From Cytobacillus oceanisediminis (lineage in GTDB: Bacteria; Bacillota; Bacilli; Bacillales; Cytobacillaceae), in the NCBI RefSeq assembly GCF_022811925.1, contig NZ_CP065511.1, forward strand, positions 3,899,501 through 3,963,500: a stretch of 64,000 bases of DNA. The letters run 5' to 3'. The stretch's first letter is position 1; each line of letters begins with the position of its first letter. Below are positions 1-7,479 of this stretch, piece after piece. A model generated the notes under the pieces. That model did no database searches, was not told the DNA's origin, and saw only the letters and a program-made list of their open reading frames with translations. A program made the position numbers and the translations under genes.

Positions 1-345
1 TGATAGTATCACACCAAGCGTCCTCTCAGGAAAAGAGAGAGCAAACTCCTGAGCAATTATGCCACCGGAGGAATAACCAAGGATAACGGCTTTTTCAATT
101 TCCAAGTGGTCCAATACAGCTTTAATCTCCTCTGCATAACCTTTGATGGTTACTGTTTTCTCGGGACCAATGGTATCTCCATTCCCGCTTAGATCAGGAA
201 AAACAACCTGAAAATGCTCAGCCAGCAGACCTTGATAATAAAATACCTTTCTCCCCATGGCAGGCGGATGTATAAAGATTATCGGTACACCCTTTCCCAT
301 CGTTTCATAAAATATTTTTGTATCCTCATAAATAAATGCTGGCAC
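1..345 (-). CDS. alpha/beta hydrolase, C-terminus cut by window edge
   Basis: The visible 115 residues are the N-terminal part of an alpha/beta hydrolase. A beta strand leads into an HPP oxyanion-type motif near residues 26-28. The nucleophile elbow GYSSG at 90-94 makes Ser92 the likely catalytic serine. Acid and histidine residues lie beyond the left edge. I chose the GTG at 345 because GAAAGGAC sits about 8 bases before it; the ATG at 363 has no well-placed site. The substrate cannot be told from this family (esterase, lipase or haloperoxidase-like are all possible). Confidence 0.8.
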   Translation of the reverse strand, partial: MPAFIYEDTKIFYETMGKGVPIIFIHPPAMGRKVFYYQGLLAEHFQVVFPDLSGNGDTIGPEKTVTIKGYAEEIKAVLDHLEIEKAVILGYSSGGIIAQEFALSFPERTLGVILS

Positions 346-583
346 AAGAATCGTCCTTTCCATTCACAAAACATAGATGGCTCTCCATCCTCCTGTTCCA
401 TATAAAAAATGGGACAGTTTTAGTCTGCCCCATCTCGGTCAATTCTTTATTTCCAACATCAGTTAGTCTTGTCTTTTTAGCTTTTTTGCTTTGCTGATCA
501 AGCTCTTTTAAGAACTCCATATCGCTTACGCTTTTGTTTGTGCTTTGCAATCCTGATTTAGTCTTAATATTGCGTTTTGTCAT
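326..583 (-). CDS. small basic protein of unknown function, frame runs through a terminator
   Basis: I do not recognise the family. The start is well supported: AAGGGAGG lies 7 bases before the ATG at 583. The first 50 residues are hydrophilic and Lys/Ser/Asn-rich (MTKRNIKTKSGLQ start), like many small spore or stress proteins of bacilli. From codon 51 the frame enters a 9-bp hairpin followed by a T-run, and it ends at 326 inside the next gene. The last 35 codons are therefore probably not authentic protein. A lost stop codon or a small frameshift near codon 50 is the simplest explanation (inference). Confidence 0.5.
   Translation of the reverse strand: MTKRNIKTKSGLQSTNKSVSDMEFLKELDQQSKKAKKTRLTDVGNKELTEMGQTKTVPFFIWNRRMESHLCFVNGKDDSCASIYL
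402..433 (-). terminator. rho-independent terminator inside the 3' part of the small ORF
   Basis: ATGGGGCAG pairs with CTGTCCCAT (one G-T wobble) around a 7-base loop, followed by T6 on the minus strand. It belongs to the small gene starting at 583. Confidence 0.75.
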
Positions 584-689
584 GTCTGATCCTCCCTTAT
601 AGTACTGCCATTATAGTAGGGCACATTAGGCTTCGAATCATTATGGATTTTCAGCAGAAATTTGCATATACTATAAGTAATCATGCGAT

Positions 690-876
690 TATGCTTATTT
701 CCGTGACTTTCTGAACCGTATATGATATTCTTGAATTAAGAATATGAATAAAAAAAAAACGACCGCAGGTGTTGCCGCACCCACGGTCATTCGCAATAGT
801 CGTTCCCTTAGGGGATCGGCCTGTCAAAGACATAGACCTCTCCCTCAATTGTCAGATCAAGGGAGGTCTATTTTTT
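690..876 (+). ncRNA. putative antisense antitoxin RNA
   Basis: A plus-strand terminator (TAGACCTC at 833-840 pairs with GAGGTCTA at 863-870, then T6) ends a transcript that must overlap the toxin mRNA from about 760 to 876. This convergent, 3'-overlapping layout is the one known from TxpA/RatA and BsrG/SR4 in B. subtilis. The 5' end is uncertain: candidate -10 elements lie near 667 and 717, none with a strong -35. Confidence 0.5.
749..788 (-). terminator. terminator of the type I toxin mRNA
   Basis: GACCG...CGGTC with an inner GGGTG/CACC stem is followed by a run of ten T on the minus strand. Confidence 0.8.
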
Positions 877-951
877 ATGGTTAAAAGTCATGACAGCAAT
901 GATCAGACTAGAGAAGGAAATCATCATCATGATCGATTCGAAAACTGTCAA
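868..951 (-). CDS. type I toxin, holin-like small membrane peptide (27 aa)
   Basis: The peptide has 27 residues, starts MTVFESI and ends NHKK. Its hydrophobic core SFSSLIIAVMTF is flanked by a basic tail. This fits the short holin-like/Fst-like toxin peptides common in Bacillus type I toxin-antitoxin loci (family knowledge). The start is TTG at 951, preceded by AAAGGGGGTGAT. Upstream on the same strand lies an extended -10 promoter (TGTTATAAT, about 1017-1025). The mRNA ends at the hairpin 761-788. The stop codon lies inside a stem whose opposite-strand copy ends in T6, so a convergent antisense RNA overlaps the 3' part of the mRNA. The peptide would insert in the membrane. Confidence 0.7.
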   Translation of the reverse strand: MTVFESIMMMISFSSLIIAVMTFNHKK

Positions 952-1090
952 AAGGCATCACCCCCTTTCTTACGGGGCTAGCCGACCACCCTTGAGAAAC
1001 TCCCATTGCTTCTTTATTATAACACATCCTTGTCCATTTAGTCGAACGTGTGTTCTATTTTAAGAAAATTGATTCTTCTTTCCTATTTTT

Positions 1091-1345
1091 TCAAGTTTCA
1101 CTATCTTTATCGCCTGCAGATTTCCTTTGAAGATATCCGCGAAGAAAACCCATTTCTTTATTAAGCAAATACTCCATTTCCTCCATCTGCTGCTTAGCAA
1201 TTAACTGCGGACTGCCTGTCCATTCAGCACTGTGGATAAAGTAATAATTCTTTATTCTTTTAAAAATGATGACCGCTTCAGGAAAGCAGTCAAACAGTCC
1301 CTTTACCTGATTTCTCCGCATGTAACTCCATCTTACCAGTTTCAT
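1091..1345 (-). CDS. small protein of unknown function (84 aa)
   Basis: I do not recognise this protein. It is basic and aromatic (KLVRWSYMRRNQ start; FKRIKNYYFIHSAEW near the middle) and ends in a charged tail. The start at 1345 (ATG, with AAAAGG about 8 bases upstream) is preferred. A longer reading beginning at 1429 starts inside the terminator of the upstream gene. It may be a small cytosolic or membrane-associated Bacillus protein; no function is assigned. Confidence 0.55.
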   Translation of the reverse strand: MKLVRWSYMRRNQVKGLFDCFPEAVIIFKRIKNYYFIHSAEWTGSPQLIAKQQMEEMEYLLNKEMGFLRGYLQRKSAGDKDSET

Positions 1346-1402
1346 GATATCAGCCTTTTTATACTCTTTTACCCAGAAAACACTGCTGCATGTTCTTAAT
1401 GC

Positions 1403-1426
1403 AAAAAAAACTGCCAAAAATGGCAG
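1403..1426 (-). terminator. terminator of the DUF2935 gene
   Basis: The hairpin CTGCCATTTTTGGCAG is followed by T8 on the minus strand, just past the stop of the gene at 1435. Confidence 0.85.
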
Positions 1427-1434
1427 CATTGAAT

Positions 1435-2259
1435 TTATTCTTTAAGCCTCGGCTTTGCCGGATCACATTTCGGCTTTTCAGACTGAGTGGACTCAGCAAG
1501 CTTTGACAGGTAATAGCATTCTTCACGGTACATGTGATCAGCCATTAAAGCTGCAAATGTACCCAATGCCTCTTTGCTCAATTCAAGCTCCTCAATTTCA
1601 TTGAGAAAGTTCATAAACAAAGATATTTCAAGTGCAACATCGCTGTTGAACTTTTGAAGTGCCGGGAATGACTCAACATTTGTCCGAAGGAACCCGGACA
1701 TTTCAACCGCCTTTAAATAAAATGCTTCAAAATCCTTTGTATAGCCATCACTGATTTTTTTTATTTTCTTCTCAACACTTTCCATATTATCTGATATGGC
1801 TACAGCATGGCCAGCTGCATCCAGAAGCCAGATTAAATGGTGGTGGAGCTCATGAAATACAGGCGGGGCTTCCCCCTTTTTTAAATATTGAAGGACAAGC
1901 ATATATTCTTCAAGTTCATTCACCATATGGTTAATGAAAACAGGCCCAAGATGAATGGAAATTTTCCCTATCAGATGACGTTCGATTAAGTTCAATTTAA
2001 ATTCCCTGAGCTTTTTAGCTTCCTGTTCTGCCCTCCGGCTCAATTGCTCCAGGTTATCCACTTCAACCCTTCCTAATAGCTGGTCGAAGGTTTGTATAAA
2101 GTAATTTGCCCGTTCAATGCTGTCTTTTTCCTTTGGTGATAGTGAATCATGTATGAAGCGTGCATGATCACCCAAAATCTGAAGCCAAAACCCGTGTTCC
2201 AATTTTGCAGCACTTTCAAATCCAGCAGCCAATATATCTCCCCTTTCAAACTTACTCAT
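1435..2259 (-). CDS. DUF2935 domain-containing protein (274 aa)
   Basis: An all-helical protein made of two consecutive four-helix units, roughly residues 15-135 and 145-260. It has regularly spaced His and Glu residues (for example ELHHHLIW near 137-144 and DHMYREECYY near the C-terminus). That pattern is typical of the DUF2935 family, which has ferritin/hemerythrin-like bundles and probably binds metal (family knowledge; the biochemical role is unknown). The C-terminal tail is charged and likely disordered. It has its own terminator, and no operon partner is evident. Confidence 0.8.
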   Translation of the reverse strand: MSKFERGDILAAGFESAAKLEHGFWLQILGDHARFIHDSLSPKEKDSIERANYFIQTFDQLLGRVEVDNLEQLSRRAEQEAKKLREFKLNLIERHLIGKISIHLGPVFINHMVNELEEYMLVLQYLKKGEAPPVFHELHHHLIWLLDAAGHAVAISDNMESVEKKIKKISDGYTKDFEAFYLKAVEMSGFLRTNVESFPALQKFNSDVALEISLFMNFLNEIEELELSKEALGTFAALMADHMYREECYYLSKLAESTQSEKPKCDPAKPRLKE

Positions 2260-2369
2260 AAAAACATATCAGGAACCATCTGAAATTATGCCAATAAGCA
2301 CGAACCTCATAATTATTTGGTAACTTAGTTTTTTGCAGAAAGGGGGAAATTAAATAGGCAGCAGGTATC

Positions 2370-3236
2370 CTAAAGCGTTTTTTTCATCATTACCTGGCCA
2401 ATCTTTTTTTCAAATCCCATTTTAAGCAAAGCTTTTGAGGCGGGATTGGAAACAGAAATATTAACTGCAGTGAAATCAATTGAATCATCCTGATCCAGGA
2501 ACAGATGGCCCAGAATCCTTTCAGTCATTGCATCATTCGCACTGCCATCCGTGAACTTTAGCTGATAGATGATAATACGATCTGTACGTCCTCCTGCTTC
2601 CAGCACTCTCTTGTATAGAATGTATCCTTCCTCTTTCCCATCGTCACTCATAAGCACAGCAGCTTCCCCTTGTTTTGCACTTTGCCACTGGCACTGCCAG
2701 GCAGCATCGCTGTCATAAAAGCTGAGTGACTGCAGCTGTTCGGGATATATCTTTTTTATTGCTAAATGGTTTTCCATCAATGTGCCCATTTCTTTATGTG
2801 TAAGCTTCTTGTTTAAATAAAGCAATTGATCAGTAATCGCATAGCCGGCTTTTTTGTACAGCTTAATCGCTCTCTCATTTTCTTCAATTGCTTCAAGAAC
2901 AGCAGTGTGTGCATTTTCAGCTTTATATATGCTGAGCACTTCTGACATCATAGCTGCAGAAAGCCCTTTTCCCCTGTATTGTGGTGCGATTCCAGTGCCT
3001 CCGTTCCAGGCAATTTTCCTGCCGTTAATCTCCCTGAACCCATTCATTATGATTCCGCAGGGTTCTCCGTGCATAAAAACGACTATGGATTTTTCAGGCG
3101 AAAGTCCCTCAGATGCCATTCGATTAATAAAGGCCAGAATATCCATTTTTATTGGAACTATATAACCTTCAAATCCTTTGTTCCAGGCAGTCAGCGCCTC
3201 CTCCAGGGTGCACTGAGAAAGTTTTTTAATTTTCAT
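2370..3236 (-). CDS. GNAT family N-acetyltransferase, two-domain (288 aa)
   Basis: The N-terminal GNAT domain has the acetyl-CoA loop QYRGKG at 86-91, followed by helix NERAIKLYKKAGY. A second, degenerate GNAT-like half occupies about residues 150-288 (SNPASKALLKMGF near the end). The acceptor substrate is unknown. GAAGGAG precedes the ATG by about 7 bases. Upstream on the same strand are a 14-codon ORF and two palindromic operators of TetR type, so expression is probably induced by a small ligand (inference). The cognate repressor is not in this window. Confidence 0.85.
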   Translation of the reverse strand: MKIKKLSQCTLEEALTAWNKGFEGYIVPIKMDILAFINRMASEGLSPEKSIVVFMHGEPCGIIMNGFREINGRKIAWNGGTGIAPQYRGKGLSAAMMSEVLSIYKAENAHTAVLEAIEENERAIKLYKKAGYAITDQLLYLNKKLTHKEMGTLMENHLAIKKIYPEQLQSLSFYDSDAAWQCQWQSAKQGEAAVLMSDDGKEEGYILYKRVLEAGGRTDRIIIYQLKFTDGSANDAMTERILGHLFLDQDDSIDFTAVNISVSNPASKALLKMGFEKKIGQVMMKKTL

Positions 3237-3296
3237 AAACGCTCTCCTTCAAGTGTTTACTGATGAAGTTTTACTTGTTGTGCATCTAATGGTTAG

Positions 3297-3341
3297 TTAT
3301 TTATGTTTGTTCCCTCTTTTAATAACAATGATAATGGCCAT
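3297..3341 (-). CDS. 14-residue upstream ORF (leader peptide candidate)
   Basis: ATG at 3341 follows a strong AGGAGG site at 9-base spacing. The frame encodes MAIIIVIKRGNKHK and stops 60 bases before the GNAT start. It lies directly downstream of two TetR-type operators in the same transcript. It could be a translated leader peptide or a remnant of a longer gene. Confidence 0.4.
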   Translation of the reverse strand: MAIIIVIKRGNKHK

Positions 3342-3362
3342 GGTCCCGCACCTCCTAATATA

Positions 3363-3412
3363 TAGACTGGATAGTTTATTTATTCATAAAATAATATAGA
3401 CTGATTAGTTTA
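3363..3412 (-). promoter_or_regulatory. two tandem TetR-type palindromic operators
   Basis: Two near-identical 16-mers, TAGACTGGATAGTTTA (3363-3378) and TAGACTGATTAGTTTA (3397-3412), start 34 bp apart. Each is an imperfect palindrome with TARACT half-sites around 4 bp. The half-sites resemble the TAGACC boxes of LmrA/YxaF-type TetR repressors (family knowledge). They lie just downstream of a possible promoter, TTGAAA-17-TTTAAT on the minus strand near 3425-3453. Confidence 0.6.
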
Positions 3413-3454
3413 TTTTAATTAAATCATTTATTTTCAGTTTTTTCAATCTTTTCT

Positions 3455-3493
3455 AAATAAAAATTTAAAGCCGATACATTAAGTACCGGCTTT
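3455..3493 (-). terminator. terminator of the fru operon
   Basis: AAAGCCGGTAC pairs with GTATCGGCTTT around a short loop, then a T-rich tract, directly after the fruA stop. Confidence 0.75.
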
Positions 3494-3503
3494 GGTTTAT
3501 TCA

Positions 3504-5375
3504 TTATTTATTTAAAGGTTTTTTCAGGAACCCTATAAGGATAGCAGACAGAAGAGCACCTGCTATTATTCCTGCAAGGTAAATTCCCCATGGGCCATCG
3601 ACGAGAGGGACGACAAAGACTCCGCCGTGCGGCGCTCTTAATCCGATTCCAGCCATCATTGAAATGGCACCTGCCACGGCTGATCCTGCCATGATTGATG
3701 GGATGACCCGCAAAGGATCTGCTGCTGCGAACGGGATTGCGCCTTCTGTGATAAACGAAAATCCCATAATGTAATTTGCTTTTCCTGCATCCTGTTCCTG
3801 TTTTGTAAATCTATTTTTGAATAAAGTGGTGGCAAGCGCGATGGCAAGAGGCGGAACCATACCCGCTGCCATGATTGCTGCCATTGGTTCATATACACCA
3901 TTCGCAAGCAGCCCTGTACCAAATACGTATGCCGATTTATTAACCGGGCCGCCCATATCAAATGCCATCATCAGCCCAAGCACTACTCCAAGCATGACAG
4001 CATTTCCAGTACCAAGACCTGAAAGCCACTCGGTGATAGCAGTATTTAATGCGCCAACTGGTTTGTTGACAACATAAAGCATCAGTAATCCCGTGATAGC
4101 AATTCCAAAGAGCGGATAGAGCAAAATCGTTTTAATTCCTTCAAGTGATGAAGGCAGGCCAGCAAAGACCTTTTTCAAACCAACTACTACATAACCTGCA
4201 AGGAAGCCGGCAATGATGCCGCCAAGGAATCCTGCGCCTCCAGATGCTGCCATCATTCCCCCGACTGCACCTGCAGCAAAGCCAGGGCGATCAGCAATAC
4301 TCATGGCAATGAACGCTGCAAGGATAGGAACGATTAATCCAAATGCATTTCCCCCGCCAATGGTCATCAGTGCTTCTGCGATAGGATGATATGACGGATC
4401 ATTCGGATCTGCTGCTTTATATCCGAACATAAAGGAAATGGCAATGAGTATTCCGCCGCCAACAACAAATGGAAGCATGTTGGAAACGCCATTCATCAAA
4501 TGCTTATAAACTCCTGCTTTTTGTTCTTTTTTCTTATCTGCGTTTCCGCTGCTGTCTGCGCTTCCGCCCTTGTATACCGGTGCATCCTGCTTTAGCGCTT
4601 TTTCGATAAGCTCCTGAGGTTTTCGGATGCCGTCAGCAACTGCCGTTTCGAGGACATGCTTGCCGCTGAATCGCTCCATTTCAACCTTTGTATCTGCTGC
4701 GACTATAACTGCTGCTGCATTCGCAATTTCTTCCGGTGTCAGAACATTTTTAGCACCGCTTGAGCCATTTGTTTCAACCTTAATATCAACGCCCATTTCA
4801 GCTGCCTTGGCCTTTAGTGAATCAGCCGCCATATAAGTATGGGCAATTCCTGTTGGGCAAGCTGTTACAGCAACAACAAATCGTTTACTGTCTGCAATAT
4901 TTTGGACTTCCTCTTCTTCTGTCTCGTCATAGCTGTCTATAATTCCAATAACTTCGTCTGCAGAAGCAGCATTTTGGAGTTTTTTGCGTGCTTCCTCGTT
5001 CATTAGTATTGATGAAAGCCTGGATAGAGCTTCCAGATGTGTATTGTTTGCTCCTTCCGGGGCTGCAATCATAAAGAATAGGTGTGCGGGCTGACCGTCA
5101 AGTGATTCATAATCCACTCCTGCTTCTGATTTGCCGAATGCAATAGCAGGCTCCTTGACCGCTCCAGTTTTTGCATGAGGAATAGCTATTCCGTCACCGA
5201 TGCCTGTTGTGCTTTGTTCTTCCCTTTTTAAAATGGCATTCTTGAAGGCAGTGCGGTCATGAAGCTTTCCTGCTTGATCAAGCTGGTTTACCAATCCATT
5301 TATGGCATCCAATTTGCCTGTTCCGCTCAACGAGAGCAGAATCGTATCTCTTGTCAGTAATTCTGTAATTCTCAT
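3504..5375 (-). CDS. fruA: PTS fructose transporter subunit IIABC
   Basis: Fructose-specific phosphotransferase permease of 623 aa. Domain order is IIA (1-150, phosphorylated His67 in GIAIPHAKT), IIB (about 165-265, Cys173 in VTACPTGIAHT) and the membrane IIC domain (about 285-615). It imports fructose across the membrane as fructose 1-phosphate, which FruK then phosphorylates. The length matches B. subtilis FruA. It is the last gene of fruR-fruK-fruA; fruK ends 1 base upstream of its start. Carbon-catabolite control is likely through the cre site at the operon promoter. Confidence 0.95.
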   Translation of the reverse strand: MRITELLTRDTILLSLSGTGKLDAINGLVNQLDQAGKLHDRTAFKNAILKREEQSTTGIGDGIAIPHAKTGAVKEPAIAFGKSEAGVDYESLDGQPAHLFFMIAAPEGANNTHLEALSRLSSILMNEEARKKLQNAASADEVIGIIDSYDETEEEEVQNIADSKRFVVAVTACPTGIAHTYMAADSLKAKAAEMGVDIKVETNGSSGAKNVLTPEEIANAAAVIVAADTKVEMERFSGKHVLETAVADGIRKPQELIEKALKQDAPVYKGGSADSSGNADKKKEQKAGVYKHLMNGVSNMLPFVVGGGILIAISFMFGYKAADPNDPSYHPIAEALMTIGGGNAFGLIVPILAAFIAMSIADRPGFAAGAVGGMMAASGGAGFLGGIIAGFLAGYVVVGLKKVFAGLPSSLEGIKTILLYPLFGIAITGLLMLYVVNKPVGALNTAITEWLSGLGTGNAVMLGVVLGLMMAFDMGGPVNKSAYVFGTGLLANGVYEPMAAIMAAGMVPPLAIALATTLFKNRFTKQEQDAGKANYIMGFSFITEGAIPFAAADPLRVIPSIMAGSAVAGAISMMAGIGLRAPHGGVFVVPLVDGPWGIYLAGIIAGALLSAILIGFLKKPLNK

Positions 5376-5376
5376 C

Positions 5377-6306
5377 CTAAATCTCCCCTTTTAGGCTGAC
5401 CTTTTCAATCGAAACCTGAGAAAGCAATTCCTCTGCTCTTTCCTTTGTGCAAAGACCAAGTGAAAAAGCCGTAGCGCTTCCGGAAGCAACACTGTATTGA
5501 AAAGCCTTTTCTATATTTTTGTTTTTCTCATAAGCTGCAAGAAAACCGGCTACCATGGAATCTCCGGCACCTACAGAACTTTTCACTTCCCCATTTGGAA
5601 CGCTTGAAATATACGCTGTTTCATCAGAAATCAAGACGGCTCCCTTGCCGGCTAATGAAACAATTACATTCTGTGCGCCCATTTCTACAAGTTTCTGTCC
5701 ATATGGGATAACTTCTCTTGCGGAAGTAAATTCTGTATTGAATATTTCACCTAATTCATGGTGATTGGGCTTTATTAAAAACGGTTTGTATGGAAGGACC
5801 TTTTTCAGTAACTCTCCCTCTGCATCCACCACAAAAGCCGTCCCATTTTCTGAACAAATTCTTACCAGCTCTTCATAAGTTGATTCAGGCAATGTTGATG
5901 GAATACTGCCAGCCAGGACAAGCAAATCTTCTTCTGAAAGATTGCGGATCTTATTTTTAAGATCTTCGAAATTCCTTCCTGAAATGGCCGGCCCTTTGGC
6001 ATTGATTTCTGTTTCCGCCTCTGTCTGGATCTTTACATTGATTCTTGTGTCATCAGCAACTTGGACAAAGTCAGTTTGAATATTCTCCTTGTTTAAGTAA
6101 TCAACAATATAATCTCCTGTAAATCCGCCTACAAAGCCAAGGGCCTTGCTTTCAACATCCATTCTGTTCAGCACTCTGGAAACATTTATCCCTTTTCCTC
6201 CAGGGAACTTTGTATCCTGCTGCATGCGGTTAAGACCGCCGACTATCATTTCATCCAATTCTACGATGTAGTCCACTGACGGATTTAGCGTCAATGTGTG
6301 TATCAT
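5377..6306 (-). CDS. fruK: 1-phosphofructokinase
   Basis: PfkB-family kinase of 309 aa that converts fructose 1-phosphate to fructose 1,6-bisphosphate in the cytosol. The sugar-binding motif FPGGKGIN is at 34-41, and the catalytic signature GAGDS is at 246-250 with Asp249 as the base. It overlaps the 3' end of fruR by 4 bases and is followed at once by fruA, so the three genes are translationally coupled. Confidence 0.95.
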   Translation of the reverse strand: MIHTLTLNPSVDYIVELDEMIVGGLNRMQQDTKFPGGKGINVSRVLNRMDVESKALGFVGGFTGDYIVDYLNKENIQTDFVQVADDTRINVKIQTEAETEINAKGPAISGRNFEDLKNKIRNLSEEDLLVLAGSIPSTLPESTYEELVRICSENGTAFVVDAEGELLKKVLPYKPFLIKPNHHELGEIFNTEFTSAREVIPYGQKLVEMGAQNVIVSLAGKGAVLISDETAYISSVPNGEVKSSVGAGDSMVAGFLAAYEKNKNIEKAFQYSVASGSATAFSLGLCTKERAEELLSQVSIEKVSLKGEI

Positions 6307-7055
6307 GCTGTCACGACCTTTATTGTAGTTTTGCTGCTATAAGGCTCTTGCTGATCCTCATCCAGCTCATTTGTAATAATTGCTGCTGTATGCAAATCGG
6401 CAATCTTGGCAAATGCGATTTCTGAAAACTTCGTATCATCGGCAAGCACGAATGCCTCCCTTGAAAGCGAAATGGCCATTTGCTTGATCATTGCCTCATC
6501 CTGATCCGGTGTGGTGTAGCCGAATTGAGGATGGATGCCGTTAACCCCCATAAAGCATTTATCAAATCGATAATTTTCCAGGCTCGCCAATGCCCCCCTG
6601 CCGATGATGGCTTTTGTCTGTTCCTTGGCAAAACCGCCGATTAAAAATGTTTTTATATTCCTTTCGAGCAATGCGTTGATATGCATTAATCCGTTCGTTA
6701 CAACCACAATTTCCTTCGCAGGCAAAAAGGGAATCATTTCAGTTACTGTCGAGCCTGCATCAAGATAAATAGAATCACCTTCTTCAACAAGACTTGCCGC
6801 GTATTGGGCGATTTGCCGCTTTTGCTGAAGGTTTTTGGATGACTTCTCAGACATGCTGGGTTCCTGCAGCTTTCCCTGAAGCCTGGCAGCCCCTCCATGT
6901 ACTCTTTTTAAGTACTTCCCTTCCTCAAGCTGGGTCAAGTCCCTTCTGATTGTGGATTCCGATGTTTCTGTCATGTCAACGAGATCCTGAATTTTCACTA
7001 CACCTTTTTCTTTTATAAGCTGCAGAATCAATTTGTGGCGCTCTTGTGTTAACAA
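6303..7055 (-). CDS. fruR: DeoR-family transcriptional regulator of the fru operon
   Basis: DeoR-type regulator of 250 aa. A winged helix-turn-helix (about 5-57, TSESTIRRDLTQLE recognition region) is followed by a sugar-phosphate sensing domain (about 75-235). It probably senses fructose 1-phosphate and controls its own operon (family knowledge and context). The start is a TTG at 7055, with GGAGGTGAT placed 7 bases before it. The first gene of fruR-fruK-fruA, it sits next to a 35-bp palindrome that is the likely operator. Confidence 0.9.
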   Translation of the reverse strand: MLTQERHKLILQLIKEKGVVKIQDLVDMTETSESTIRRDLTQLEEGKYLKRVHGGAARLQGKLQEPSMSEKSSKNLQQKRQIAQYAASLVEEGDSIYLDAGSTVTEMIPFLPAKEIVVVTNGLMHINALLERNIKTFLIGGFAKEQTKAIIGRGALASLENYRFDKCFMGVNGIHPQFGYTTPDQDEAMIKQMAISLSREAFVLADDTKFSEIAFAKIADLHTAAIITNELDEDQQEPYSSKTTIKVVTA

Positions 7056-7093
7056 AACATCACCTCCCTGGGTGTGTTGTTCTTCTTGATTAC

Positions 7094-7122
7094 ATCATAC
7101 TGAAACCGATTGCAAAAATCAA
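7094..7122 (-). promoter_or_regulatory. fru operon promoter with overlapping cre site
   Basis: TTGATT (7117-7122), 17 bp, TATGAT (7094-7099) on the minus strand. Inside it, TGCAATCGGTTTCA (7101-7114) matches the CcpA cre consensus TGNAANCGNWWNCA at every fixed position. Repression in glucose is expected. Confidence 0.75.
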
Positions 7123-7140
7123 TCATTTTCATTCAAAACA

Positions 7141-7175
7141 AACCAAAATCAATCAAACTTTGATTGATTTTGGTT
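7141..7175. promoter_or_regulatory. 35-bp palindrome, probable FruR operator
   Basis: The arms 7141-7157 and 7159-7175 are perfect inverted repeats around C7158. The half-site AAAATCAATCA recurs a third time at 7115-7125, over the fru -35 element. The position, about 20 bp upstream of the fruR promoter, suggests FruR binding. Confidence 0.6.
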
Positions 7176-7242
7176 GTTTTGCGAATATTTACTCCCTAAT
7201 TCAAAAAATAAAAGAATATTTTAAATATATTAAAATAATAGT

Positions 7243-7395
7243 TTGCTCTCTATGTTTTATTATGCTAGAATCAGAAATAACAATATATAGTTTCCCAAAC
7301 AATTTATGCTACTATATATTGTTTTGAATTTAAGAATTTACTCGTTCCAAGGTCTCTTTTTGAACCGCTTTCTATTTGAAAGCGGAATTTTTTTG
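7243..7395 (+). ncRNA. candidate small RNA with its own promoter and terminator
   Basis: The promoter TTGCTC (7243-7248), 17 bp, extended -10 TGCTAGAAT (7263-7271) predicts a start near 7278. The transcript would hold a perfect 12-bp stem (AACAATATATAG 7279-7290 with 7312-7323). It would end at the terminator CCGCTTTC/GAAAGCGG (7365-7385) plus a T-run, giving about 115 nt. The only frame inside (from 7264) lacks a ribosome binding site. Confidence 0.5.
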
Positions 7396-7434
7396 TTTTA
7401 GAAAAAAATCTCTTTTGTTCAATCCCAGACAAAC

Positions 7435-7464
7435 AAAAAAGAGCACTACGCAATGGTAATGCCC
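7435..7464 (-). terminator. terminator of the DUF2188 gene
   Basis: GGGCATTAC pairs with GTAGTGCTC (with wobbles) around 6 bases, then T6 on the minus strand. Confidence 0.75.
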
Positions 7465-7479
7465 TTCTTAAATATTGAT

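Noticed and set aside
1346..1429. 28-residue N-terminal extension of the 84-aa protein
   Set aside because: Its codons come from the terminator and 3' flank of the upstream gene; a ribosome binding site favours the internal start.
7046..7327. 93-codon frame upstream of fruR
   Set aside because: It runs through the fru promoter, the palindrome and the small-RNA promoter, has no ribosome binding site and AT-biased composition.
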